A stretch of 29,720 nucleotides of DNA from an uncultured Eubacteriales bacterium (GTDB lineage: Bacteria; Bacillota; Clostridia; Christensenellales; CAG-138): the NCBI GenBank assembly GCA_900543475.1, contig UQRU01000017.1, positions 1 through 29,720 of the forward strand, written 5' to 3'. The notes under the pieces were generated by a model. The model was not told where the DNA came from. It ran no database searches and saw only the letters and a program-made list of their open reading frames with translations. Within the stretch, counting starts at the first letter, position 1; each line of letters begins with the position of its first letter. Below, piece after piece: positions 7,229 through 13,737 of the stretch. A program made the translations under genes and the position numbers.

Positions 7229-7966
7229 ATGGACGGCATACCGCTTTATAAAGAAATATACGAAGATCTTCGCAGCAGGATTCAAAAAGGGGAATATTCA
7301 GAAAATTCAGTCTTGCCAGCTGAGCGTGTCTTATGCCAGGTTTATCATGTGAGCCGGTCTACCATACGGGCGGCGTTGGAAGAGCTGCACCGGAACGGCT
7401 ACATCATCAAGGCCCATGGGAACGGCAATTTTGTAAAACCAAAAGTGTTTGAGCAGCGCCTGACCAAATTTCACTCCTTTGCCGGCAGCCTGAAAGCCCA
7501 ACATATCCTTATCAAGAATCAGATCCTAGACTATGAACTCATTGAAAACGACAAATATTTGGATTCCTTGACCAATATTCGCCACGCATTCCCCCGGGGC
7601 TGCCGATGGCATAAGCTGACCCGCTTGCGGTCTGCGGAAACATTCCCGCTCATGATCGAGACCAGCTATCTGTTGCAGAGCCGATTTATCGCTTTGGAGC
7701 CGGACGTGCTGCGGGAGGGGTCCTTATATGCTTATCTGGAATCCCGCTATAATATGGAAATCACGGACGCCGGCGAGGTGCTTTCCCCCATGTTGGCCAA
7801 TACAAAAGAAAGGCTGCTTTTGCAGATCCCAGCCCATATCCCCTGCATGCTGTGCGAACGGTTTTGCCATGAGCGGGAGCAGCTGATCGTGATCCACCGG
7901 ACGGTGGTGCGCGGGGATAAATTCAAGTTCAAAGCAGCCTATTATGTGGATGAAAAGACCGAGTGA
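7229..7966 (+). CDS. GntR-family transcriptional regulator with UTRA domain (HutC/NagR subfamily)
   Basis: A 245-residue DNA-binding repressor. The N-terminal winged helix (residues about 5-72) is typical: PLYKEIYEDLRSRI, LPAERVLCQVYHVSRSTIRAAL and a wing with AHGNGNFV. The remaining 160 residues fit a UTRA effector domain, which in NagR/YvoA binds phosphorylated amino sugars. The frame extends upstream to 7127, but that part overlaps the promoter. GAGGTGG stands before the ATG at 7229, where the conserved domain begins. The stop codon lies 11 bases before the nagA ATG, so the two are co-transcribed. It probably controls both itself with nagA and the divergent PTS operon, lifting repression when the sugar phosphate appears. 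The first half is clearly poorer in G+C than the surroundings. Confidence 0.9.
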   Translation: MDGIPLYKEIYEDLRSRIQKGEYSENSVLPAERVLCQVYHVSRSTIRAALEELHRNGYIIKAHGNGNFVKPKVFEQRLTKFHSFAGSLKAQHILIKNQILDYELIENDKYLDSLTNIRHAFPRGCRWHKLTRLRSAETFPLMIETSYLLQSRFIALEPDVLREGSLYAYLESRYNMEITDAGEVLSPMLANTKERLLLQIPAHIPCMLCERFCHEREQLIVIHRTVVRGDKFKFKAAYYVDEKTE

Positions 7967-7977
7967 GGAGGGAAACC

Positions 7978-9108
7978 ATGCGCATTGTAAACGGCCTGGT
8001 ATTTTGTGAGGATGGGGCGTTCCATCCGCTGGAAGTAGAGACCCAAGGAGACCGGATCGCTGCCCTGGAGCCGTCAAAGGCCGGAGAGGGGGAGACCCTG
8101 GACGCGCATGGAGGCTATGTGGTGCCCGGGTTTGTGGATATCCACATCCATGGGGCCATGGGGGCGGATTTTAGCGATGGAGATCCCGCAGGCTTTGCCG
8201 CCATGGGGGAATTCCTGCTCCACCAAGGCGTTACCAGCTTCCTGGGCACCTCCATGGCCCTGCCGGAAGAACGGCTGTCCGGGGTGTTTTCCGCTGCCCG
8301 GGCCTACATGGAGCAGCCTGGCCAAGGGGGCGCGGCCATGCGGGGCATTTATATGGAAGGGCCTTTTTTCAGCCCGGAAAAGCGGGGGGCGCAAAATCCC
8401 GAATATATCATCCCGCCGGACCTGGCCATGTTTGAACGGCTGCTGGCGGCCAGCGGCGAGGGCATCCGGGTGGTGGCTGTGGCGCCGGAGCTGACGGGGG
8501 GATTGGACTTCATCCAGGCGGCTAGCCGGCGGGTCAACGTATCCCTGGGCCATACCTGCGCGGATTATTCCACGGCCCAGGCGGCCTTTGCCCGGGGGGC
8601 CAACCATGTGACCCACGCCTTTAACGGCATGAGCCCATTCCACCACCGAGACCCCGGCGTCATTGGCGCAGCCATTGGTACGGGGGCCTATGTGGAAGCC
8701 ATCAGCGATGGGGTGCATTTGCATCCGGCGGTGGTCCGGGCCCTGTTCGCCCTGTTTGGGGACGACCAGGTCTGCCTGATCAGCGACGCTATGCGGGCTT
8801 GCGGCATGCCGCCGGGGCAATACGACCTGGGGGGGCAGCTGGTGACCGTGGCCAACGGCGCCGCCACCATTGCCACCGGTTCCCTGGCAGGCAGCATTAC
8901 CCCCTTGAGCGATTGTTTCCGCAAGGCGGTCTCCTTTGGCGTTCCCCTGGAATCCGCCCTGAAGGCGGCCACCATCAACCCTGCCCGCTCCGCCGGGATA
9001 GACCAGGCGGTAGGCTCCCTGGCCATAGGGAAGCGGGCGGATATCCTTATCCTGGATCGGACGCTGGGTTTGCGGCATACCGTCTTTGGCGGCAGGCTGC
9101 TGCCGTGA
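7978..9108 (+). CDS. nagA: N-acetylglucosamine-6-phosphate deacetylase
   Basis: NagA removes acetate from GlcNAc-6-phosphate, giving GlcN-6-phosphate, in the cytoplasm. The 376-residue amidohydrolase shows HIHGA (His56, His58), the metal-ligand glutamate in MEGPFFSPEKRGA (Glu127), LGHTCAD (His192), VTHAFNGMSPFHHRDPG (His213) and the catalytic aspartate in LISDAM (Asp270). A GTG at 7963 is also in frame, but GAGGAGG lies just before the ATG at 7978 and the family starts there. It is the second gene after the GntR regulator, and a terminator follows. Its presence is the main reason to think the divergent PTS handles an N-acetylated sugar. Confidence 0.95.
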   Translation: MRIVNGLVFCEDGAFHPLEVETQGDRIAALEPSKAGEGETLDAHGGYVVPGFVDIHIHGAMGADFSDGDPAGFAAMGEFLLHQGVTSFLGTSMALPEERLSGVFSAARAYMEQPGQGGAAMRGIYMEGPFFSPEKRGAQNPEYIIPPDLAMFERLLAASGEGIRVVAVAPELTGGLDFIQAASRRVNVSLGHTCADYSTAQAAFARGANHVTHAFNGMSPFHHRDPGVIGAAIGTGAYVEAISDGVHLHPAVVRALFALFGDDQVCLISDAMRACGMPPGQYDLGGQLVTVANGAATIATGSLAGSITPLSDCFRKAVSFGVPLESALKAATINPARSAGIDQAVGSLAIGKRADILILDRTLGLRHTVFGGRLLP

Positions 9109-9127
9109 CAAGCTGGATAACAATGGG

Positions 9128-9161
9128 GCAGGCTCCCTGGGGAAGGGAGCCTGCTTTTTTT
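9128..9161 (+). terminator. Rho-independent terminator after nagA
   Basis: A perfect 10-bp stem (GCAGGCTCCC 9128-9137, GGGAGCCTGC 9145-9154) with a 7-base loop is followed by seven T. It ends the gntR-nagA transcript. Confidence 0.93.
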
Positions 9162-9259
9162 GCGGCAATGGCACCCCAAAGGATCTACATTGCCGGCAGG
9201 GAAGGGGGGGACGGCGCCTTTTATCTTGCTTTTTTCGGCGGATTCCCCATGGGATGCAA

Positions 9260-9288
9260 TTGCACGAAGTGGGGATACGTGCTATACT
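9260..9288 (+). promoter_or_regulatory. Sigma-A promoter of ybaB-recR
   Basis: TTGCAC (9260-9265) and TATACT (9283-9288) with a 17-base spacer, 40 bases upstream of the ybaB start. It lies after the nagA terminator and shows that ybaB-recR is transcribed separately. Confidence 0.75.
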
Positions 9289-9327
9289 ATATCTGAATAC
9301 ATATGTATATTTGGAGGATTAGCGATT

Positions 9328-9663
9328 ATGGCAAGGGGAGGATTCCCAGGCGCAGGTGGAATGAACATGCAGCAGCTGATGAAGCAGGCCCAGCAAATGC
9401 AGCAGAACATGGCCAAGCTCCAGGAGGAGCTGGCCCAACGTGAGTTCAGCGCAAGCGCGGGCGGCGGCGCGGTCAAGGCTACGGTTACCGGCGCTAAGCT
9501 GCTCAAGGCCTTGGAGATCGACCCGGACTGCGTGGACCCAGAGGATCTGGAGATGCTACAGGACATGATCCTGGCGGCGGTCAATGAGGCGCTGCGTACC
9601 GCAGAGGAGACCGTAAGCGCGGAAATGGGCAAATTGACCGGCGGTATGGGGTTGGGCTTCTAA
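9328..9663 (+). CDS. ybaB: YbaB/EbfC family nucleoid-associated protein
   Basis: A small DNA-binding protein of 111 residues. It has the family layout: a glycine- and methionine-rich start (residues 1-12), a Gln-rich helix MKQAQQMQQNMAKLQEELAQ, a central beta region with GGGAVKATVTGAKLL, and a C-terminal helix ending in KLTGGMGLGF. The family binds DNA as a dimer and is thought to affect nucleoid structure or repair. GGAGG at 9312-9316 precedes the ATG at 9328. The frame is open upstream into the promoter, so longer starts are rejected. The recR gene begins one base after its stop. In most bacteria dnaX precedes this pair. Here nagA does, and dnaX is not in the window. Confidence 0.95.
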   Translation: MARGGFPGAGGMNMQQLMKQAQQMQQNMAKLQEELAQREFSASAGGGAVKATVTGAKLLKALEIDPDCVDPEDLEMLQDMILAAVNEALRTAEETVSAEMGKLTGGMGLGF

Positions 9664-9664
9664 T

Positions 9665-10258
9665 ATGCAGACGGACCCCATTCAGGCCTTGGCCCAGCAA
9701 TTGGCCAGGCTGCCTGGCATTGGCGCCAAAAGCGCCCAGCGGCTTGCATATTTCATTTTGGATATGCCGGAGAGCGGGGCCCGGGAATTGGCGGCCGCCA
9801 TAGAGCAAGCCCGGGACCAGGTGCATCCCTGCCCCATTTGCGGTAGCTATACCAGCCAAGATCCTTGCGCCATTTGCCAGGACCCCAACCGGGAAGGGGA
9901 TGTGATCTGCGTGGTGCAGGAAGCCAAGGACGTGGCGGCAATGGAGAAGATGCGGGAATTCCGCGGCAAATACCATGTGCTCCGCGGGGCGATTTCCCCT
10001 ATGGATGGGATCGGGCCGGAGGATCTACGCATTGGCGAGCTATTGGCTCGGGTGGATCAGGGGGGCATACGGGAAGTGATCCTGGCCACCAATCCGGATG
10101 TGGAAGGCGAGGCTACGGCGGTATATCTGGCCAAGCTGCTTAAGGAAAAGGGCGTACGATGCACCCGCATCGCCCACGGTGTGCCGATTGGCGGGAACCT
10201 GGAGTATATTGATGAAATGACCCTGTATAAGGCCATGGAAGGCCGCAGGGAGATATAA
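9665..10258 (+). CDS. recR: Recombination mediator protein RecR
   Basis: RecR works with RecO (and RecF) to load RecA on single-stranded DNA at gaps. The 197-residue product has normal length and order: the N-terminal helix-hairpin-helix (LARLPGIGAKSAQRLA, 14-29), a four-cysteine zinc finger with Cys56, Cys59, Cys68 and Cys71, a Toprim domain (VICVVQEAKDVAAME, then ATNPDVEGEATAVYLA) and the C-terminal Walker-B-like VPIGGNLEYIDEMTL. The ATG lies one base after the ybaB stop, so the two are translated from one mRNA. No strong terminator follows. A distant inverted repeat (ACCAAAAGG 10258-10266, CCTTTTGGT 10328-10336) begins at its stop codon. Confidence 0.97.
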   Translation: MQTDPIQALAQQLARLPGIGAKSAQRLAYFILDMPESGARELAAAIEQARDQVHPCPICGSYTSQDPCAICQDPNREGDVICVVQEAKDVAAMEKMREFRGKYHVLRGAISPMDGIGPEDLRIGELLARVDQGGIREVILATNPDVEGEATAVYLAKLLKEKGVRCTRIAHGVPIGGNLEYIDEMTLYKAMEGRREI

Positions 10259-10323
10259 CCAAAAGGAAAACGGGGCATATTAAGAATAATTGGTGTAAAT
10301 CTTTCGTAAATTTTAAAGTTTTC

Positions 10324-10351
10324 GCAACCTTTTGGTAAGTTGAATCGTCTA
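10324..10351 (+). promoter_or_regulatory. Putative ECF-sigma promoter of the lipoprotein gene
   Basis: GCAACC (10324-10329), followed by TTTT and 16 bases in all, then CGTCTA (10346-10351). The AAC core of the -35, the T-run after it and the CGTC -10 are the hallmarks of Firmicutes ECF sigma factor promoters such as those of SigX, SigV and SigM. No comparable sigma-A -35/-10 pair is visible. A small inverted repeat, GTCTA (10347-10351) and TAGAC (10358-10362), overlaps the start region. Confidence 0.65.
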
Positions 10352-10432
10352 TTATAGTAGACAGGGAGAATTGAGGAATAAGATGCAGGCGCTGCCAACC
10401 TCGTGGCGCCGGGGCTCGGAAAGGAGTTGCGT

Positions 10433-11428
10433 ATGTCGTACCGGTACGGAAAGCGGATGGTTGCCATTTTGCTTCTGCTAACTGTGCTGTGCCTTGGAAT
10501 GGGCACATCCGGTTGCGCGTTGCCGGTGGGCAGCACGGGCGAGGCCCGGATCTTAGCCCAGGCCCGGCAGGATTACCGCAATGCTTCCTTGGTGGTATCC
10601 GGCACCTGCCTGCAAACCCATGTCAACGCCAAAGGCGTCAATTGCTACGACCTTACGGTAGAGGATGTACTGGCAGGCCAGGCGGCGGCAGGGGATGTGA
10701 TCCATTGCACCTCCCCCATGGCGGAAGGGAAGAGCTATCTGCTATATCTGCAAAAGGGCGAGGATGTGCCCCATACGGAGGATATGCAGGGCTATACCTT
10801 GGTTTCCGGACAGCCTCTGGCTCTATCGCAAGGCTGCGTGCTATTGGATGGGCTGGCGGTTTCTTTGGAAACGCTGCTGGCGGATATGGCCAAAATGGAC
10901 GCCATGGTCAGCGCGCCTTCTTCTATTTATTATTATGATAGCTTGGCCGAGCTTGTGGAGGCGGCGGATCATATTTTCATCGGCCGGGTAGAAGCCCAGG
11001 AAGGCCCCAAGGACACCCAGTTCCATGCCCAGAGCAACGGCACCACGGTGGAGCATACCATTCCCGCCACCATGCTGCAGGTCACCGCCTATGGCGGCAT
11101 CAAAGGCGCCATGAAATATGGCGATCAGGTGGAATTGGTGTATGCGCCGGGCATGAATGAGGATATGGTCAACGCGGCCACCCTGGCGGCGGAACCCTAT
11201 ACCGCAGAGCAGGCGCCCCAGGTGGAGACCGGCGGTATCTACCTGTTCTTTACCTTGAATGGGCCGGATGCGAAACAGGATTATATTTTCCCCATCAATC
11301 CCATGCAGGGCTTCCTTAAGATCACCAACGACGCCTTGACGGTGCCTTATGGAAATCGCGCCATGCTTTCCTTCGACTCTTTGGACGCGGCGGTGCGAGC
11401 CATCCGCTCCATCCTGGAACAAGGATAA
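10433..11428 (+). CDS. Putative two-domain lipoprotein of unknown function
   Basis: I do not recognise this family. The 331-residue product begins with a basic stretch (RYGKR), a hydrophobic core (residues 9-24) and TSGC with Cys28, a plausible but not perfect lipobox, so it is probably a membrane-anchored extracytoplasmic lipoprotein. The mature part seems to be an internal duplication. Residues about 44-145 and 165-320 both follow the order: a VVSG or FIGR strand, a polar segment, a VEDVLAG or GGIKGA turn, GDVI or GDQV, then GKSYLLYL or GGIYLFF. It has no enzyme motif that I can see. AAGGAG precedes the ATG at 10433. The frame is open to 10403, but the upstream part has no signal. An ECF-type promoter precedes it and terminators follow, so it is a single-gene unit, perhaps an envelope-stress target. 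Confidence 0.7.
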   Translation: MSYRYGKRMVAILLLLTVLCLGMGTSGCALPVGSTGEARILAQARQDYRNASLVVSGTCLQTHVNAKGVNCYDLTVEDVLAGQAAAGDVIHCTSPMAEGKSYLLYLQKGEDVPHTEDMQGYTLVSGQPLALSQGCVLLDGLAVSLETLLADMAKMDAMVSAPSSIYYYDSLAELVEAADHIFIGRVEAQEGPKDTQFHAQSNGTTVEHTIPATMLQVTAYGGIKGAMKYGDQVELVYAPGMNEDMVNAATLAAEPYTAEQAPQVETGGIYLFFTLNGPDAKQDYIFPINPMQGFLKITNDALTVPYGNRAMLSFDSLDAAVRAIRSILEQG

Positions 11429-11462
11429 GGCCGTTGCCCTATTCCCACGCAATCATCCATGT

Positions 11463-11490
11463 ATAAGGCTGGGTACTCTCCCAGCCTTAT
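11463..11490 (+). terminator. Hairpin after the lipoprotein gene
   Basis: An 11-bp perfect stem (ATAAGGCTGGG 11463-11473, CCCAGCCTTAT 11480-11490) with a 6-base loop, 35 bases after the stop codon. The T-run is short (TTATTTCC), so termination may be partial. A second, better terminator follows. Confidence 0.7.
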
Positions 11491-11533
11491 TTCCTGCAAC
11501 CCATTACCGTTTCAGCCTATGGCTTGCTTGTGC

Positions 11534-11559
11534 CGCCGCCGTTTTGGCGGCGTTTTTTT
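11534..11559 (+). terminator. Second rho-independent terminator before the dcw cluster
   Basis: CGCCGCC (11534-11540), loop GTTTT, GGCGGCG (11546-11552), then seven T. It insulates mraZ from upstream transcription. Confidence 0.85.
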
Positions 11560-11656
11560 GCGCCAAAAGTCGGAAAAATAAAGGGAAGGTCCCACCCAAC
11601 CCGAGAATGCGGAGCAAAAATCACCGAAAATGCAGGTGTAAGAGCATAAACGGACT

Positions 11657-11686
11657 ATAAAAGTGGCGCAGGGTGTTGCGAAGTGG
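11657..11686 (+). promoter_or_regulatory. Candidate MraZ operator (three 10-bp-phased GTG repeats)
   Basis: The three consecutive ten-base blocks AAAAGTGGCG, CAGGGTGTTG and CGAAGTGGTG (11657-11686) each carry RGTGK at the same place. MraZ proteins are known to bind direct repeats with a 10-bp period upstream of their own gene (TGGGN in E. coli, AAAGTG-type in Mycoplasma). The blocks cover the -35 of the mraZ promoter, where binding would repress. Confidence 0.55.
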
Positions 11687-11702
11687 TGAATTGGATGCTA
11701 TA
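11674..11702 (+). promoter_or_regulatory. Sigma-A promoter of the dcw cluster
   Basis: TTGCGA (11674-11679), 17 bases, TATAAT (11697-11702), with TGC just before the -10 (extended -10). Transcription should start near 11709 and leave a leader of about 98 bases. The leader holds a small hairpin (CTACCC 11727-11732, GGGTAG 11741-11746). Confidence 0.85.
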
Positions 11703-11806
11703 ATAATCCTACAGTGAAATGGCAGACTCTACCCTGTGCTTGGGGTAGAAGCGGCATGGCTGCCCGGGGGTGGGCAAGCTGTGCCCGGCAGAAAGGCGGC
11801 GCGCGG

Positions 11807-12256
11807 GTGCTGATCAGTTCCTTCGAACACAGCGTGGACGCCAAGGGACGGGTGTTCATTCCGGCCAAATGGCGCGAGGATCTGGGAGACACCATCGTCA
11901 TCACCCGGGATATGTCCGGGGGAGGAGATGGCAGGTGTCTTTTCGGCATGTCCGTGGATGTGTGGAAGGAGATGCTGGAGCGCTTTAACCGGGTTGCCAT
12001 TTCCGATGTAAAGGCCCAGAACGCCATGCGGATGATGTTCGCTGGCGCCAGCGATTGCGAGCTGGACAAGCAGGGCCGGGTGCTGTTGAGCGCAGGCCTG
12101 CGGCAATATGCGGGCATCGATAAAGACGCGGTACTCATTGGCATGGGGAACCGGATCGAGATCTGGAGCCAGGAACGGTGGCTTCGGTGGCAGGAAAAGG
12201 CCCAGGACGATATGGGCACCGACGCCCTGGCTTATCTGGCGGAGTTGGGCATATGA
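11807..12256 (+). CDS. mraZ: Division/cell wall cluster transcriptional repressor MraZ
   Basis: MraZ is a small DNA-binding protein made of two SpoVT/AbrB-like halves that forms rings and regulates the dcw cluster. Both halves are visible in the 149-residue product: VDAKGRVFIPAKWRE (about 9-23) and LDKQGRVLLSAGLRQYA (about 87-103). The frame is open from an ATG at 11714. The family, however, begins only about ten residues before the DAKGR motif, and a GTG at 11807 fits this length. AAAGGCGG serves as a weak ribosome binding site. The stop overlaps the rsmH start (ATGA). The promoter with phased repeats upstream suggests autoregulation. Confidence 0.92.
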   Translation: MLISSFEHSVDAKGRVFIPAKWREDLGDTIVITRDMSGGGDGRCLFGMSVDVWKEMLERFNRVAISDVKAQNAMRMMFAGASDCELDKQGRVLLSAGLRQYAGIDKDAVLIGMGNRIEIWSQERWLRWQEKAQDDMGTDALAYLAELGI

Positions 12257-13194
12257 CGGCGCCCTTTCACCACATCCCCATTATGGTGGAGCCCGTGCTG
12301 GCCCTATTGGCGCCGGAACGGGGCGGTATTTTCGTGGACGGCACCCTGGGGGGCGGCGGCCATGCGGAGGCGGTTCTTTCCCGCCTGCCTGCGGATGGCC
12401 GGCTTATCGGCATCGACCGGGACGCCGCTGCCATCGGGGCGGCCACCCAGCGATTGTCCGCCTACGGCGACCGGTTTATAGCCCTGAAGGGAAACTTCTT
12501 TGCTATGCCCGCCCTGCTGGCAAGCCAGGGGGTCCAAGCGGTGGACGGCATTTTGCTGGACCTGGGGGTCTCCTCCTACCAGCTGGATACGCCGGAGCGA
12601 GGTTTCTCCTATCACGAGGACGCGCCCTTGGATATGCGCATGGACACCGCCGCGGCCCTGACTGCCGGCCAAGTGGTGAACCAATATTCCCAGGAAGCCC
12701 TCAAGGGGATCATCCAGGACTATGGGGAGGAGCGGTATGCGGCCAGGATCGCCGGGGCCATCGTAAAGGCCCGGCAGCAAAAGCCCATCGAAAGCACCTT
12801 GGAGCTGGCCCAGATCGTGAAAAACGCCATCCCAGCGGCCAACCGTAGGGAAGGGCCCCATCCGGCTCGGCGGACCTTTCAGGCGCTGCGCATTGCGGTA
12901 AACGGGGAGCTGGACGGCCTAGATCAGGCCATCGTCAAGGCCCATGACCTGTTAAAGCCAGGAGGCCGCATGGCGGTCATTACCTTCCATTCCCTGGAGG
13001 ACCGGATCGTAAAAAACGCCTTCCGGCAATTTGAGCATCCCTGTACCTGCGATCCTCGGGCGCCCATCTGCACCTGTGGCAAACGGCCTACGGCGCGCAT
13101 CCTGACGAAAAAGCCCTTGATCGCTGGCCCAGAAGAACTGGAAGCCAACCCCAGGGCCCGCAGCGCGAAGCTAAGGGGCATAGAAAAGTTATAA
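12253..13194 (+). CDS. rsmH: 16S rRNA (cytosine-1402-N4) methyltransferase
   Basis: RsmH (MraW) methylates C1402 of 16S rRNA in the ribosomal P site, using S-adenosylmethionine. The 313-residue product shows the SAM-binding DGTLGGGGH, then LLDLGVSSYQLD, RGFSY and PLDMRMD, the typical RRTFQALRIAVNGEL and the late MAVITFHSLEDRIVK. Near the C-terminus a run of cysteines (CTCDPRAPICTCGK) is usual in the family. The ATG at 12253 overlaps the mraZ stop by four bases. The frame is open further upstream, but the conserved HIPVM-like start (HHIPIMVEPVL) comes right after this ATG. Confidence 0.97.
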   Translation: MTAPFHHIPIMVEPVLALLAPERGGIFVDGTLGGGGHAEAVLSRLPADGRLIGIDRDAAAIGAATQRLSAYGDRFIALKGNFFAMPALLASQGVQAVDGILLDLGVSSYQLDTPERGFSYHEDAPLDMRMDTAAALTAGQVVNQYSQEALKGIIQDYGEERYAARIAGAIVKARQQKPIESTLELAQIVKNAIPAANRREGPHPARRTFQALRIAVNGELDGLDQAIVKAHDLLKPGGRMAVITFHSLEDRIVKNAFRQFEHPCTCDPRAPICTCGKRPTARILTKKPLIAGPEELEANPRARSAKLRGIEKL

Positions 13195-13216
13195 CCGGTA
13201 AAAAAGGAGAATACAC

Positions 13217-13717
13217 ATGGCTATAGCGGCAAGAAAGACGGAAAGCCAACTGCGATATGCACCTCGTACCCGGGTGTATGTCCAGGGCGCAGCCTGTCCT
13301 GCTGCGGAGCCTTTTGGCGAGGCGGCGCCGGTGCATAGCCACACGGCTGCCAAGCCCGCAGGCCCCCGGGTCACCCGGATCGCGCGGCAACCCCGGGGCA
13401 ATCTCTATGTGGATGCAGGCAGGTTGCTTTTTACCACCATGGGCGTATTGTCTGTGGCGGCGTTGTTGATCATCCTGCTGGTGCGGTATGCTATCATCAG
13501 CCAGGAATACGCTGTGGTCAACGAGATCCGGGATCAGATCGTAGCTTGCAACCGGGAGATCGATATTCTGAACGTACAGCTTAACGCAGCCGTCAGCCTG
13601 GAGGAAGCCAGGGAGGCGGCGTTGGAGGCGGGCATGGGGTATCCCCAGGCAGATCAGATCGTCCGCATCCAGGGAACGGAACCATCCCTAGCCGGAGGCC
13701 AAGCGGCCCCCCAATAG
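13217..13717 (+). CDS. ftsL: FtsL-like cell division protein
   Basis: A bitopic membrane protein of the divisome placed, as usual, between rsmH and the class B PBP gene. The 166-residue product has a 65-residue N-terminal tail rich in Ala, Pro and Arg, one transmembrane helix (about 70-92) and an extracytoplasmic segment that looks like a short coiled coil (IRDQIVACNREIDILNVQL). The sequence of FtsL is poorly conserved, so the call rests on topology and position. FtsL normally pairs with DivIC and FtsQ/DivIB to recruit and activate FtsW and FtsI. The tail is longer than in typical FtsL (about 100-120 residues in all). AAAAAGGAGA precedes the ATG. Confidence 0.78.
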   Translation: MAIAARKTESQLRYAPRTRVYVQGAACPAAEPFGEAAPVHSHTAAKPAGPRVTRIARQPRGNLYVDAGRLLFTTMGVLSVAALLIILLVRYAIISQEYAVVNEIRDQIVACNREIDILNVQLNAAVSLEEAREAALEAGMGYPQADQIVRIQGTEPSLAGGQAAPQ

Positions 13718-13737
13718 GGCCGCGGAGGTGATAGACA

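Noticed and set aside
11714..11806. Longer mraZ starting at ATG 11714
   Set aside because: The ATG would lie only about 5 bases after the predicted transcription start, without a ribosome binding site, and would add 31 residues not found in the family.
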